Part shown: positions 55,100 to 64,000 of the stretch, piece by piece
Layout of the letters: every line of letters starts with the position of its first letter
Position numbering within the stretch: the first letter of the stretch is position 1
Origin: Flavobacterium sp. TR2
Lineage (GTDB): Bacteria; Bacteroidota; Bacteroidia; Flavobacteriales; Flavobacteriaceae
Assembly: GCF_025252405.1 (NCBI RefSeq)
Contig: NZ_CP104307.1
Coordinates: 3,844,001-3,908,000, forward strand
Direction of reading: 5' to 3'
Length of the DNA stretch: 64,000 nucleotides
The notes under the pieces: generated by a model
Told to the model about the DNA's origin: nothing
Seen by the model: the letters and a program-made list of their open reading frames with translations, nothing else
The model's database searches: none
Made by a program: the position numbers and the translations under genes

Positions 55100-56470
55100 A
55101 TGCGATATTTTTACTTATGCTTGCTTTTCGTGATTACCGGATGCACAACAGTTAAAAGATATAAATCTATTGCTGATTCTAAAGAGGACAATGCATCACG
55201 TGTGGATTTATCTATTTTCGGATTGAAAATAGAACCTGCCACTGCTGTAGACAATAGCAAAACATTATGGGATCTTTCTGGGGAAGGACAAGCTGAACTG
55301 ATTAAAAATTTTGCATTAAGATCCACTGACACCGATAAGCTCACCGCACTATTAAACACAAAATATTTAAAAGCTAGCGAGAAACCATCTTCTGATTTTA
55401 CTTCAAAAAATATTCAGATGATTTTCAGCGTTAAAAAAAATCGTGATTTTGTAAAAATTAAAGACAGCAATCCCCCGTACACCTCCGCAGACCGAATTGA
55501 ATATTTGCAATTCAGTCTGACAATTCCAAAGTCGATACCCTTAAAATTTGTAAAGTGGAATAAGTTTGTTACAGAGTATGGTTCTGCAGATGTAGCAGAC
55601 CTGACTTTTAATCAATCTTTAGAAGCTACCGCAGGTACAGGGATTTCTACAGCGACAACAAGCGAAAAAACAGACGGTTCTTCTAAAACTACTGCATCTG
55701 GCGGCACAACACCATATGTGAGCGTGAAAGGAACAATTACAAAAAATGAAGTGCAGAAAGTTAAATACAGATACGTTGCCTTAAACGGAAAAATGCAGGA
55801 AAAAAGCATTGATATAGAACAAGAAGGAATGCGTGAAATCGATCTCACAGGAAATATTGCCACTGATCTGTCTATGAAATTTGATGAAATGCCACAAATT
55901 CTCTTTAAAATATCAGACTACAAAAAAGCAAACGGAACTTACAGTTCAGAAGAAGAGTTAAAAGCTGAGCCTTATACTGTTATGGTTCCCGATATGCAGG
56001 CTTATCCTGATTCAATTACAGCCAAACTGAAATACTCGTACGCATACAGGCACGTGAAAAAAGGTGCGGAAACTTTTTATGAATGGGATGATGTCATTGA
56101 ATATTATAACTGTAAAGATGAAGAAAAAGACATCGTTCTTTTTAGAAGAAAAGACTTTGCTCCTGATTTTTACACTATTTCTAAAAAGGGAGAAGACCAA
56201 ACCCCTTCTGAAGAAAGGACACGCATAGTGATTCAGAGCTTAATTGAGCCTAGCGATATTTATGAGCTTGTATTTGATTCTTATGATTCGGCACAGAATT
56301 TCAAAAACTGGCTTTTAAAATTTAAGCCAGCTAAAAAAGGAGATTCGATTAAAATTGGAGAGGATTACCAGCTGCTTATGAGAAAGAATAATTTGCCAGA
56401 TGCTAAACTAACTCAAAAAATGTTTATTGAATATGGCAATGATCTTCAGGTTTTGCCTTATTACAGATAA
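55100..56470 (+). CDS. Lipoprotein of unknown function
   Basis: A 456-residue protein with a lipoprotein signal (LCLLFVITGC, Cys15). The body is mixed alpha/beta, with a low-complexity Thr/Ser/Gly stretch at about 175-205 (GISTATTSEKTDGSSKTTAS) that may be a flexible surface loop. Other segments include LKFVKWNKFVTEYGSADVAD, MREIDLTGNIATDLSMKFDE, and FKNWLLKFKPAKKGDSIKIG near the end. No known domain was recognised. It could be a surface or periplasmic protein working with the four-cysteine protein. A strong terminator follows. Confidence 0.82.
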   Translation: MRYFYLCLLFVITGCTTVKRYKSIADSKEDNASRVDLSIFGLKIEPATAVDNSKTLWDLSGEGQAELIKNFALRSTDTDKLTALLNTKYLKASEKPSSDFTSKNIQMIFSVKKNRDFVKIKDSNPPYTSADRIEYLQFSLTIPKSIPLKFVKWNKFVTEYGSADVADLTFNQSLEATAGTGISTATTSEKTDGSSKTTASGGTTPYVSVKGTITKNEVQKVKYRYVALNGKMQEKSIDIEQEGMREIDLTGNIATDLSMKFDEMPQILFKISDYKKANGTYSSEEELKAEPYTVMVPDMQAYPDSITAKLKYSYAYRHVKKGAETFYEWDDVIEYYNCKDEEKDIVLFRRKDFAPDFYTISKKGEDQTPSEERTRIVIQSLIEPSDIYELVFDSYDSAQNFKNWLLKFKPAKKGDSIKIGEDYQLLMRKNNLPDAKLTQKMFIEYGNDLQVLPYYR

Positions 56471-56538
56471 AAATCCGATCCCTTTACCATTTTTTTTATA
56501 AATATTAGGATAAACGCACTTATCTGCTTAAAAAACAG

Positions 56539-56579
56539 AGAACCAGTCTAAAGATATTCTTAAGGCTGGTTCTTTTTTT
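56539..56579 (+). terminator. Rho-independent terminator after the lipoprotein gene
   Basis: Stem AGAACCAG (56539-56546) pairs with CTGGTTCT (56566-56573), with partial extra pairing inside, followed by a run of seven T ending at 56579. Confidence 0.8.
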
Positions 56580-56966
56580 ATCCTATTGTCTCTGTCGGCA
56601 ACGCTGTACTATTATTCTATAATTTAATAAAATCAATATTATCAAGCTTTTGCAGCCTCCCAATTATAATTGCTTTCAAGGATGTCGCAGCTTAGGTATT
56701 TACACAAATTTGCAGCTGATTATGAGAGTTTTTTTTTCATTGCAACGAATAATTTTTATTTGTGAAGCTTTAGAAGCAGACTTCTGCATTTTTTTATCTC
56801 ACAAATAAGAGAAAGAAGATTCTTATTTCTTTTTCCCTAGTAGTTTAGTATACAGTAGAATGCGCTCAAAAATAAATAAAATGCAAAAAAAACCGCTTAA
56901 ACATTAAATTTTTTACAAATAATTCAACCGAGATAATCAATTATTTACAATTCAACATCTTACATA

Positions 56967-56996
56967 TTGATTCTTGTTAATTTATATATAATTTTG
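56967..56996 (+). promoter_or_regulatory. Probable promoter of the small secreted protein gene
   Basis: TTG at 56967-56969 and TAATTTTG at 56989-56996 with a 19-base spacer, the best -33/-7 match in this window. The -7 box ends 34 bases before the start codon. Confidence 0.6.
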
Positions 56997-57030
56997 CGCC
57001 ACAAATTTAACCAGAGAATAAATCGCCAGA

Positions 57031-57420
57031 ATGAAAATAATAACAAATACCACTAAAATATTCTTGCTTACAGCCACCCTATTGCTGTTTTCTTTTGCTT
57101 ACGCCTCCAATAGGGAAAAAGGCTGCACTTTAAAGATTGAAACTGGAAATGGAAAAGCGATCAGCTTTATCCTAACTCCTGATGAAGAAACATCTTTATC
57201 TATTTACGATCAGCAGTACAATCTAATTTATGAATCAGCAGTAAACAAACTAGATGTTCTAAAAACAATTAGTTTAGCTGGATTCTCTGACGGAATCTAC
57301 TACTTGGAAGTAGCCAGCAGAGAAAAAACAGTTAGACATGAGATCAAGCTGATTTCTAAAGACTTAAAAAAAATTAGAAGAGAGGACTCGGCAAATGAAA
57401 GTCCGTCTTTACGTCGATAA
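57031..57420 (+). CDS. Small secreted protein, beta-sandwich-like
   Basis: A 129-residue protein with a clear signal peptide (IFLLTATLLLFSFAYAS). A beta-rich domain follows with features of the small secreted Bacteroidota proteins that resemble T9SS-type or DUF3244-like folds (LSIYDQQYNLIYESAVNKL, LAGFSDGIYYLEVASREKTV). The C-terminus is charged. The function is unknown. It has its own promoter and terminator, so it is a monocistronic gene. Confidence 0.75.
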   Translation: MKIITNTTKIFLLTATLLLFSFAYASNREKGCTLKIETGNGKAISFILTPDEETSLSIYDQQYNLIYESAVNKLDVLKTISLAGFSDGIYYLEVASREKTVRHEIKLISKDLKKIRREDSANESPSLRR

Positions 57421-57465
57421 AATTTTGCCCTAAATTTTAGACAGCTCATTTTTGAGCGAACATTC

Positions 57466-57493
57466 AGCAGCTCATTTTTGAGCTGCTTTTTTT
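57466..57493 (+). terminator. Rho-independent terminator, with a partial upstream copy
   Basis: Stem AGCAGCTCA (57466-57474) / TGAGCTGCT (57479-57487) with a TTTT loop and six T after it. A related smaller hairpin (GCTCATTTTTGAGC) lies 20 bases upstream, at 57443-57456, so the terminator is doubled. Confidence 0.85.
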
Positions 57494-57549
57494 ACATTTT
57501 TTACATTTTTTCTAGATAATTAACTGTTAATGTAATTGGAAGCGCCTAT

Positions 57550-57996
57550 ATGAAAAAAGTGTTTTTTCAAAATTGGATTTTACTATTTTACCATTTTGTA
57601 TTTATGGTTCTGGCTGTGCTGATACAAGGTTTCTGGGCCCTTTGGGATTATCACTCAGCAAGAGTTTGCAACTGGCTTGATTGTGATATTCTTATCGATT
57701 TGTTTATAATGTCATTGCCTCCCATATCTTTTATTTTTATCCTTACTATTTCATTCTTTACGATAACAAGTGACCGCATTCTATCTACAGCAGTTACTAT
57801 TTTTGTCTTATTAGTATCGTGCTTAATAATAGACACACAAATATTTGTCGATAGACAAACATCATGGGGCACATACGAAAACATTTGGTATCATGGTTTC
57901 TGTTTGGCAGCTAGGCCAATTTTAATTACAGGCCTGGTTTTCGTCCTCCCTTTTTATGCCCTATCCAAAAGAATCACTTTCTGCACTAAATGCTAA
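57550..57996 (+). CDS. Four-helix inner-membrane protein of unknown function
   Basis: A 148-residue hydrophobic protein with about four membrane segments (LLFYHFVFMVLAVLIQGFWA; DLFIMSLPPISFIFILTISF; AVTIFVLLVSCLIID; ARPILITGLVFVLPFYA) and cysteines near the first loop (VCNWLDCDI) and at the C-terminus (FCTKC). No family was recognised. The hydrophobic pattern and the positive C-terminus support a real membrane protein. Confidence 0.62.
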   Translation: MKKVFFQNWILLFYHFVFMVLAVLIQGFWALWDYHSARVCNWLDCDILIDLFIMSLPPISFIFILTISFFTITSDRILSTAVTIFVLLVSCLIIDTQIFVDRQTSWGTYENIWYHGFCLAARPILITGLVFVLPFYALSKRITFCTKC

Positions 57997-58309
57997 ATAC
58001 GGTCTTTAAATCCTGCCTAACTAAATCCAATTTATTTATTCAGCCTATTTATTTATTGATTTACAAATCATTACATAAAAAACACTCCTAATCGATTTCT
58101 TCAATACTGGCAAATCACGCTGAAAATTTAATAAAAAAACAGATAAAACTTACTGACATCTAAAACAAGTAAAAACACCTGAACTCAGGTCAAATAATTG
58201 CAATAAATTTAAATGTCAAAATTTTTCTGCGAATCATACTTTTTACCACATCATTTGATAGCGTCAGATTTACCTTTTATAGACCTACTATTATTCAAAG
58301 AAGAAAGTT
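57997..58309. other. Non-coding region
   Basis: There are 313 AT-rich bases before the Rossmann-fold gene. I saw no exact -7 box, ORF, hairpin or repeat. Confidence 0.4.
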
Positions 58310-58885
58310 ATGGAAATTGGAATCATAGGAATAAACAGTCTCACCATAGATTTAGCCAACAGGGCAACAAAAGCAGGATTTAAGGTTATTATAAACAATC
58401 CAAAAGGCAGCAGTCTTGTAAGAGACTGTATCGAAAAAATGGGAACAGACATACACTTGGGTTCTCTCAATGAAGCGGCTGCTCCTGACTTGGTAGTAAT
58501 TTTTCTGCCAAAGGAAAATCTGGAAGATACGATCCGAAAAATGCCCGATATGTCTGGAAAAACCGTACTGCATACCAGCGGTCTCATTTCTGATCCCCAA
58601 TCTCTTCTCTCGGGAATCAGCAATGCCATGGCATACAAAACTGCTGCGGCACTATTTCCTGCCGCTAATGTGGTAAAACTTTTCAGTCCAATGCCTTGCA
58701 GTTCGCACTTGGACACTACAGAAAAACAGAAAAAAGAAGAGCTGTTTTTTATAGCCGATTGTTCTGATTCAAGAAATAAAGCAAACACATTCCTAAAAAA
58801 AATGCAGTTTCTGCCTGTCGATTTATCGAGCAGACTAAAGCTGCAGAACAACTGGATAGATACAGTGTGGCACCAAACAGGGTAA
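58310..58885 (+). CDS. Rossmann-fold NAD(P)-binding protein, F420-oxidoreductase / P5C-reductase-like
   Basis: A 191-residue protein resembling the N-terminal domain of NADPH-dependent F420 reductase or pyrroline-5-carboxylate reductase-like proteins: MEIGIIGINSLTIDLANRAT, AGFKVIINNPKGSSL, PDLVVIFLPKENLEDTIRKM, GKTVLHTSGL. The nucleotide-binding glycine motif is degenerate (GIIGINS instead of GxGxxG), so cofactor binding is uncertain. The enzyme partner and substrate are unknown. It has no operon neighbour. Confidence 0.72.
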   Translation: MEIGIIGINSLTIDLANRATKAGFKVIINNPKGSSLVRDCIEKMGTDIHLGSLNEAAAPDLVVIFLPKENLEDTIRKMPDMSGKTVLHTSGLISDPQSLLSGISNAMAYKTAAALFPAANVVKLFSPMPCSSHLDTTEKQKKEELFFIADCSDSRNKANTFLKKMQFLPVDLSSRLKLQNNWIDTVWHQTG

Positions 58886-58910
58886 AAATATACTCTCTAT
58901 CAAGCATTGC

Positions 58911-59118
58911 CTATTTCTCAACCCATTCCCGAAATGCAGCGGTTTGGCTTTGACTTGTTTTGAGAAGCGTTTTGCCATCTTTTAACTTGATCGCCAAGGT
59001 GTTTTTATTATAGCGCTCTTTGGTTGTCTGATTTTTTGAATGCAGATGTCGCAAGCATAATTACACCAATAGCCGTAACTGCGGCAAATGTTCTTAAAAA
59101 CGTAAGTTCTCTATTCAT
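58911..59118 (-). pseudogene. Frameshifted small membrane or exported protein
   Basis: An ATG at 59118 opens MNRELTFLRTFAAVTAIGVI, then MLATSAF, a hydrophobic N-terminus, and stops after 36 residues. Deleting one base in a run of six A (minus strand, 59032-59037) continues in a second open frame (NQTTKERYNKNTLAIKLKDG, then KTLLKTSQSQ, AAFREWVEK) to a stop at 58911. This would give a coherent 68-residue product. Either a one-base insertion broke the gene or the homopolymer was misread in sequencing. Confidence 0.45.
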
Positions 59119-59341
59119 TTCTTTTTTATGTTAGTTGTTTGATGAGGCAAAAGTATGGCGGTGTTATTCCATACTCAACAACAAAACAATGAGTGCGGGA
59201 AAAAAACGGATGAATTAAGGAGAATGCGCATTAAAATACTGTTCGAACCCAAAAAATTGTAAGATGAAGCAGCAAACAAATTTCAAAAGAATTAATGCAT
59301 TCAACCAATATAAAAACTTCTAAGAAAATTGAGAAAATAAA

Positions 59342-59367
59342 AAAGCTTCAGACAAATCTGAAGCTTT
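59342..59367. terminator. Perfect hairpin terminator
   Basis: An 11-bp perfect stem (AAAGCTTCAGA, 59342-59352; complement 59357-59367) with a CAAA loop, 53 bases past the stop of the acetyltransferase gene on the minus strand. The A/T-rich arms allow bidirectional use. The DNA from 59119 to 59341 shows no other feature. Confidence 0.78.
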
Positions 59368-59419
59368 AACTTTTAAATTGATTATGAAGGCCTTTACAGT
59401 ATTCTTCAAAAGAGCAAAA

Positions 59420-59920
59420 TTATATTCTTTCGATTTTAAAATAAGCAAGCTCTTCGTCATTTCTCACCAAATTGTCTAATCTTACAAATCCGACTTTTTG
59501 CAGCACATTTTGTGATCCAGTGTTATCAAGATCTGTTATGGCCACAACTTCTTTGGTTTCTGTAGCTCTAAAACTATATTGTGTAAGGGCTTTACACACT
59601 TCTGTGGCAATACCCTTGCCCCAATATTCTCTGCTAAGCACATACCCAATCTCTACCTGGCTCGTGTTGTGCACAAAAATACGGGCCACACACATCCCTA
59701 TAAAACCATTATCTACAGCACTAAATATCGCCCATCGGCTAAGGTTTTTCTTTTCATAATTTTCAAGCAATTCGTTAAACATTTCGACATACCTTTCGGG
59801 TGAAGTGTCGGGAAGATATTGTGTAACCTGCTCATCTTTGAAAAGATCTAAGAATGTTTGTTTCTCTTGAGGCAAAAATTCGCGTATAATTATTTTTGGG
59901 CTTTGATAAAGAATATGCAT
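59420..59920 (-). CDS. GNAT-family N-acetyltransferase (RimJ/RimL-like)
   Basis: A 166-residue single-domain acetyltransferase. IIIREFLPQEKQTFLDLFKD starts the fold, the central strand reads EIGYVLSREYWGKGIATEVC with the acetyl-CoA-binding R/QxxGxG/A motif, and ATETKEVVAITDLDNTGSQN followed by VLQKVGFVRLDN is the typical C-terminal signature. Members acetylate protein N-termini or small amines such as antibiotics. The substrate is unknown. It is monocistronic. Confidence 0.93.
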   Translation of the reverse strand: MHILYQSPKIIIREFLPQEKQTFLDLFKDEQVTQYLPDTSPERYVEMFNELLENYEKKNLSRWAIFSAVDNGFIGMCVARIFVHNTSQVEIGYVLSREYWGKGIATEVCKALTQYSFRATETKEVVAITDLDNTGSQNVLQKVGFVRLDNLVRNDEELAYFKIERI

Positions 59921-60199
59921 TTATGATACTAAAATAAATAATTGATAAGTTGTTTTTCTAAAATTGGCAGTACAGTTTTTCTCCTGCAAATACATCCAAA
60001 TTTACAGAAAATAAATAGAGTAAAGTTCTTGCTCTCCAAAATCTTCAATGAATTTGTGCGATTGTTCCAAATAAAATGAGAGTAAAAAAATAATTTTTCA
60101 TCACAGCTATCTGTCATAATTTAGGTAGCTTTACATTGCTCCATAAAAGTGCAAACACTTACATATCAACACAATAACATCTTCCTAAAAACGCTTAAA

Positions 60200-60967
60200 A
60201 TGACAAATCCCAAAGAAAACGTAATCTGGATCACTGGTGCTTCTTCTGGCATTGGGAAAGCACTGGCCTTTGAATGGGCTAGATTAGGGTATAAAGTGGT
60301 TCTTTCCTCAAGACGTAAAGAATTATTGGATAAAGTGGCAGAAGAGATTAAACTCACAGGCGGTATCGCATTGGTCGTTCCGTGTGATATTATGCAGGAA
60401 ACCGCTATTGAAAAAGCTGTCCAGCAAATCATTACAGACTGGGCGCGACTGGATGCAGTTATCGCAAATGCTGGTTTTGGTGTTTTTGGAAGCATCGAAA
60501 AATTGACGGCTAAGGATTGGAACAGACAATTGCAGGGCAATGTTACCGGCCTCGCCCTCACTGTTAAATATGCACTGCCGCATTTAAAGAAAAATAAAGG
60601 CAGAATAGGTTTGGTTGCTAGTGTAGCGGCATATCTTCCTAATCCTAATGTAGGCGCATACGGGGCTTCAAAAGCTGCTGTAAACTCTATTGGCCAGACT
60701 TTGCAGGTCGAATTAATGGGTACAGGCGTGAGCTGCACTACGCTGCACCCAGGATTTGTAGTTTCGGAAATTGCACGAACTGACAATGATGGAGTCTGGC
60801 ATCCCGAACAGCAAGATCCACGGCCAGCAAATTTGATGTGGCCTACAGATAAAGCCGCAAAAGTAATGGTAAAGGCTATCTTAAAGCGAAAGCGAAATTA
60901 CATTTTCACTGGCCACGGCAAAATAGCTGTAGGTCTGCAAAGATGGTTTCCTGGATTGATGAGATGA
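60200..60967 (+). CDS. Short-chain dehydrogenase/reductase
   Basis: A classical SDR with TGASSGIG, NAGFG, and the catalytic YxxxK in GAYGASKAA, about 255 residues from the chosen start. I prefer the ATG at 60200 because MTNPKENVIWITGASSGIGK begins directly with the first Rossmann strand. The upstream ATG at 60149 would add 17 residues of low-quality sequence. SDRs reduce or oxidise small carbonyl or alcohol substrates with NAD(P)H. The C-terminal segment (YIFTGHGKIAVGLQRWFPGL) is typical of membrane-peripheral SDRs. No neighbours suggest a pathway. Confidence 0.95.
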   Translation: MTNPKENVIWITGASSGIGKALAFEWARLGYKVVLSSRRKELLDKVAEEIKLTGGIALVVPCDIMQETAIEKAVQQIITDWARLDAVIANAGFGVFGSIEKLTAKDWNRQLQGNVTGLALTVKYALPHLKKNKGRIGLVASVAAYLPNPNVGAYGASKAAVNSIGQTLQVELMGTGVSCTTLHPGFVVSEIARTDNDGVWHPEQQDPRPANLMWPTDKAAKVMVKAILKRKRNYIFTGHGKIAVGLQRWFPGLMR

Positions 60968-61018
60968 ATCATTTCAAAAAGTATAAAACCAGATTTATAA
61001 ATTATTTTTTGACTTGCT

Positions 61019-64000
61019 CTAATAGCCGTACGAAGTGTAGATAACTTTAGTTGAAACAATATCCTTATTCATTAGAAACGTTTTTACAATCAATTGCTGA
61101 TCGCTGGAATGGAAATCCATAATATAATATTCGCTGATATTTACATTTTCCTTTTTGTATATAAGCCTTCCCAAAATATCATAAATCTCGAGCTTATCAA
61201 TCACTTCAAAAAAAGAATTGACTTTTATGATTCCATCTTTTATAGAAACAATGACAGGATGATCTAATTTTTCCTGACTTGGGGTTTCATTTTTATAATG
61301 CAATACAAATCGGTCATCGAAAGTCCCTTTTGAAGTATTAAATCGATATGGGGATTTTTTTAGATTGAAAAAAACAAAGGCTTCTTTATCTTCCAAATAA
61401 ATATCCTGATTGGCAAGCAATCCTTCTGTTTGTTCAATGCTAATTTCAAAGATGCCTCCGATTGTTGTGCTAAAGCCTAATAGCACTGTATCATTTACGT
61501 CAAAAGGCAGGGCTCTTCCCTGTATGGCAAAATTTTTACTCTGGTTGATGCTGTAAAAATCGATGTATTTATTTCCATTAAAAACAACTCCGTCAAAAGT
61601 GCTGTCAAATTCATTGGTAGCCCCTGTGATATAGCCAACAAGAGTTTGTTTGAATGCCCCTTGATTATTGTAAACATTTAGCCAAACTCTATTTTTTTCT
61701 ACTGGGTCAGAGATTTTTTTTGTGGTATTGAATTTAAAAAATTGAGAATTGTTGCCACCAATTCGCATCGTATTATCAAACTTGGCATTGGTTCCAAAAA
61801 CACCTTCTTTTCCTTGAATAAAAAAGGATTGCCCCGCTGTAATAAATCCCTTAGGAATCGTATTATTAATATGGGTAACGGGATCTTTGGGGCCAATTCC
61901 AACACCTCCTGTGGCATTGTAAGAAGCATAGTCATTGGAGGCGTTTGGCAAAGTTGCGCTTTGCGGGTTGTGAGACCAAAAATAAAGGGTTCCGTTTAGA
62001 ACAGTTCTATTGGTTTCCAAAAACTGATCGGCATTGACCGCTGATGGATATGGGTTTCCGATGAGATATGATTTACCTGCCTCTATCCCTTCAGTCGTTA
62101 TGGTTCCGTTGTTCGGAATACCTCTAAAATGGATTGGATAACTATAAATGTTTTCTTTATTAAAACCTGTCGGACTGCCAATGCTGTATCCTTTAGAAAT
62201 TTTCATATGTTCCGTCGGTTTTTCCTCTTTCCAATTATTAGCGTTAGCATCAAATGAGAAAAATTTATCAGAAGGAGTATTAGGAGATGCTATTCCCAGC
62301 TGCTGAGATTCTACTGGGGAGGACCAATAGACATAATCGGATTGCAATACAGGAGTTGTAAATCGGCTGTAAATAATTTTTCCAATATTAGCCACTTCAT
62401 TTTTCTGAATTAAACTAGATGTGTTGGCAAAACTAAAGGTTGCTCCGTCCAATACTTCAAGTTCATTGGCCAATGCCATTGTAATGCCTTCAGAGACATC
62501 GATAAAACCCGTAATTGCCTGACATTTGCACATTTCCGTATCAATGCTGAAAGTATAATTACCCTTCATATAAATGTACTTGTCTATGCTAGGCAGACCG
62601 TTTGTCCATTTTGCTCCTGTCCAAGCTGTAGATTCTAATGGTTTTAAAAGTACATTGGGCGTAGCTTTAGATAAACAGCTTCCGTCAAAAACCCTATAGC
62701 TGTAGGTTCCTATTTTGAGATTTGAAATTGTAGCAGTGCTTCCCGAACCCAGTATTGTTTCGGTTGAAGTGCCGCTTTGGTAAAGTGTCCAGCTGCCAGC
62801 AGGAAGTCCTTCTAACAAAATGCTTCCGTTTGTGCTGCAAGTAGGCTGAATAATGTTTTTTATGATTGGGGGATTTACAAATAATGGCTTTTTAATTTCC
62901 ACAAGTGTTGGATCTGAAATACAGGAACCCACGGTAATGGAACGACAGCTGAATTGATGGGTTCCTGAGGGAATATTAGAAAAAGTTGCCGAAGCCTGAT
63001 ACAAACCTCCGTCAATATTGTATTCAAAACCAGTTCCTTCAGCAGGAATGCTTATAACAACAGTACCCGTGTTTACAATACAGTCTGGCTGTATTATAGA
63101 ACCAACTGTAGGAGCATTTGGAACGCTCGGTTGTGCATATAAAACAACTTGAGATGATGGCATTGAAATACAGCCGTCAGCGTTAGTAACGGTAATTGTA
63201 TAAGTGCCTGGAACAGTATTTCCACTTAAAATTGCTGTTGTTCCCATGCCCGTCAAAGTTCTGCCTCCTGAAGATGTTAGAGTCCAGCTTCCAGTGGGTA
63301 ATCCGCTTAGGCCGACACTGCCTGAATTAGATTCGCAGGTTGCTTGGGTCACAAAATCAATTATGGGAGGAGTCGGCATAATTGGCTGCGAATTGATTGT
63401 AACCATTTCTGACGGGACTGAACTGCAATTTCCCAGCGTAGCAGATACAGTATAATTTCCAGCTGGTGCCGTGATTAGGTTTCCAGAAATGACAACTCCT
63501 GTGTTTGGAACAACAGTATAGCTGTTATCTGCATCATAATTTGTTATGCTAAAATTTCCCGTGCTTACTGTACAGGTTGGCTGCGCAACTGAGCTTAGCA
63601 CAGGTTTGTCAGGGGTAACGGGTTGAGAATTAATAGTAAAAAGAATGGATTTTTCAGAAATGCATCCTTCTGAATTTTTTACTGTTAATGTATAGCTTCC
63701 CGGAGGCATACTGCTGAAAAATGCAGTTGGCCCTACCCCTTCCTGTCCTGGGTTTCCAACTACTATTTCGGGAGAAGCGTAGAGTGTCCATGCCCCAGAA
63801 GGCAAACCGCTCACTTCTACACTTCCTCTATTTGAATCACAATTTGGATGGACTATGTTCCCTATAATTGGAGGAGACGGAGTCATGGGCTGTTCCAAAA
63901 TCTCGACCTCAGCTGATATTCCTGAAGTACAGTTTCCTAATGTCGCTGTCACAGTGTAATTGCCTTTTGGGGCCGTAACATTATTTCCTGAGAGTGTAAC
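61019..64000 (-). CDS. Repeat-rich T9SS surface protein, C-terminal part (gene continues beyond window)
   Basis: About 993 residues are visible. The frame stays open to the last base, so the start is outside. The visible part begins with Ig-like repeats of about 85-95 residues with paired cysteines (recurring INSQPxxPxxPxI, GSVxxSGLPxGSWTL, GTYTITVTNADGCIS). A large beta-rich domain follows (about 450-900; YIYMKGNYTFSIDTEMCKCQ, YLIGNPYPSAVNADQFLETN). The end is a type A-like T9SS sorting domain (KLEIYDILGRLIYKKENVNI). The protein is probably exported through the type IX system and attached to the surface, as with SprB-like adhesins. Its exact role, adhesion or gliding, is not shown. Confidence 0.9.
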   Translation of the reverse strand, partial: VTLSGNNVTAPKGNYTVTATLGNCTSGISAEVEILEQPMTPSPPIIGNIVHPNCDSNRGSVEVSGLPSGAWTLYASPEIVVGNPGQEGVGPTAFFSSMPPGSYTLTVKNSEGCISEKSILFTINSQPVTPDKPVLSSVAQPTCTVSTGNFSITNYDADNSYTVVPNTGVVISGNLITAPAGNYTVSATLGNCSSVPSEMVTINSQPIMPTPPIIDFVTQATCESNSGSVGLSGLPTGSWTLTSSGGRTLTGMGTTAILSGNTVPGTYTITVTNADGCISMPSSQVVLYAQPSVPNAPTVGSIIQPDCIVNTGTVVISIPAEGTGFEYNIDGGLYQASATFSNIPSGTHQFSCRSITVGSCISDPTLVEIKKPLFVNPPIIKNIIQPTCSTNGSILLEGLPAGSWTLYQSGTSTETILGSGSTATISNLKIGTYSYRVFDGSCLSKATPNVLLKPLESTAWTGAKWTNGLPSIDKYIYMKGNYTFSIDTEMCKCQAITGFIDVSEGITMALANELEVLDGATFSFANTSSLIQKNEVANIGKIIYSRFTTPVLQSDYVYWSSPVESQQLGIASPNTPSDKFFSFDANANNWKEEKPTEHMKISKGYSIGSPTGFNKENIYSYPIHFRGIPNNGTITTEGIEAGKSYLIGNPYPSAVNADQFLETNRTVLNGTLYFWSHNPQSATLPNASNDYASYNATGGVGIGPKDPVTHINNTIPKGFITAGQSFFIQGKEGVFGTNAKFDNTMRIGGNNSQFFKFNTTKKISDPVEKNRVWLNVYNNQGAFKQTLVGYITGATNEFDSTFDGVVFNGNKYIDFYSINQSKNFAIQGRALPFDVNDTVLLGFSTTIGGIFEISIEQTEGLLANQDIYLEDKEAFVFFNLKKSPYRFNTSKGTFDDRFVLHYKNETPSQEKLDHPVIVSIKDGIIKVNSFFEVIDKLEIYDILGRLIYKKENVNISEYYIMDFHSSDQQLIVKTFLMNKDIVSTKVIYTSYGY

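Larger units (their letters stand above)
56471..57030. other. Non-coding region with terminator and promoter
   Basis: The 560 bases hold a terminator (56539-56579) for the lipoprotein gene and a promoter (56967-56996) for the next gene. The stretch between them (about 56600-56960) has no convincing ORF or repeat. Confidence 0.5.

Noticed and set aside
59929..60117. 62-codon minus-strand ORF between the acetyltransferase and SDR genes
   Set aside because: AT-rich chance frame with scattered Cys, Phe and Lys. No motif or spacing support.
1..64000. tRNA, rRNA or insertion sequence borders marking the eCIS as a genomic island
   Set aside because: No tRNA-like cloverleaf, integrase, transposase or flanking direct repeats were seen, so recent island insertion is not supported here.

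Overview
The window is chromosomal DNA from a Bacteroidota member, most likely Flavobacterium or a close relative. Evidence: a SusC/SusD pair, a long surface protein with a type IX secretion (T9SS) tail, AT-rich DNA, weak Shine-Dalgarno sites, several TAnnTTTG -7 boxes, and a Bacteroidota-type extracellular contractile injection system. I saw no rRNA, tRNA, CRISPR array or insertion sequence.

1-9947 is a polysaccharide utilisation locus. A truncated GH36 alpha-galactosidase-like gene runs leftward. SusC-like and SusD-like genes and two secreted six-hairpin glycosidase-like proteins run rightward. 10216-16006 holds bioB, a deoxyinosine DNA-glycosylase-like gene, a small conserved-looking protein, a divergent EthD / GlxA-type regulator pair, and a two-gene operon predicted to convert trans-3-hydroxy-L-proline to L-proline.

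16658-26777 is a second metabolic block. It has a single-chain molybdenum hydroxylase of xanthine dehydrogenase architecture, a c-type haem lipoprotein, and the XdhC maturation factor. An amidohydrolase/ankyrin operon and an AraC regulator face it. Together they suggest oxidation of an N-heterocycle or aldehyde, with electrons passed to a cytochrome.

27116-54449 is the most striking part, an apparently complete extracellular contractile injection system (eCIS). A compact leftward operon (52162 to 31629) encodes in order: a terminator/cap protein, an unknown protein, one sheath protein carrying a long coiled-coil insertion, two tube proteins, a DUF5908-like peptide, a LysM adaptor, a VgrG-like spike, a PAAR tip, a gp25-like protein, a baseplate J-like protein, a possible fibre protein, a second baseplate protein, a tape-measure protein and an AAA+ ATPase. 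Two candidate effectors (27116-31543) lie convergent to it. They share a nearly identical N-terminal DUF4157 module but have different C-termini: one has a possible nuclease-type core, the other an OTU-type cysteine protease (deubiquitinase-like) domain. A membrane-anchored GH18-like protein is divergent from the operon.

54859-64000 is accessory and housekeeping DNA: an unknown small protein with a lipoprotein, a small secreted protein, a membrane protein, a Rossmann-fold protein, a frameshifted small ORF, a GNAT acetyltransferase, an SDR oxidoreductase, and the C-terminal part of a repeat-rich T9SS surface protein that runs off the right edge.
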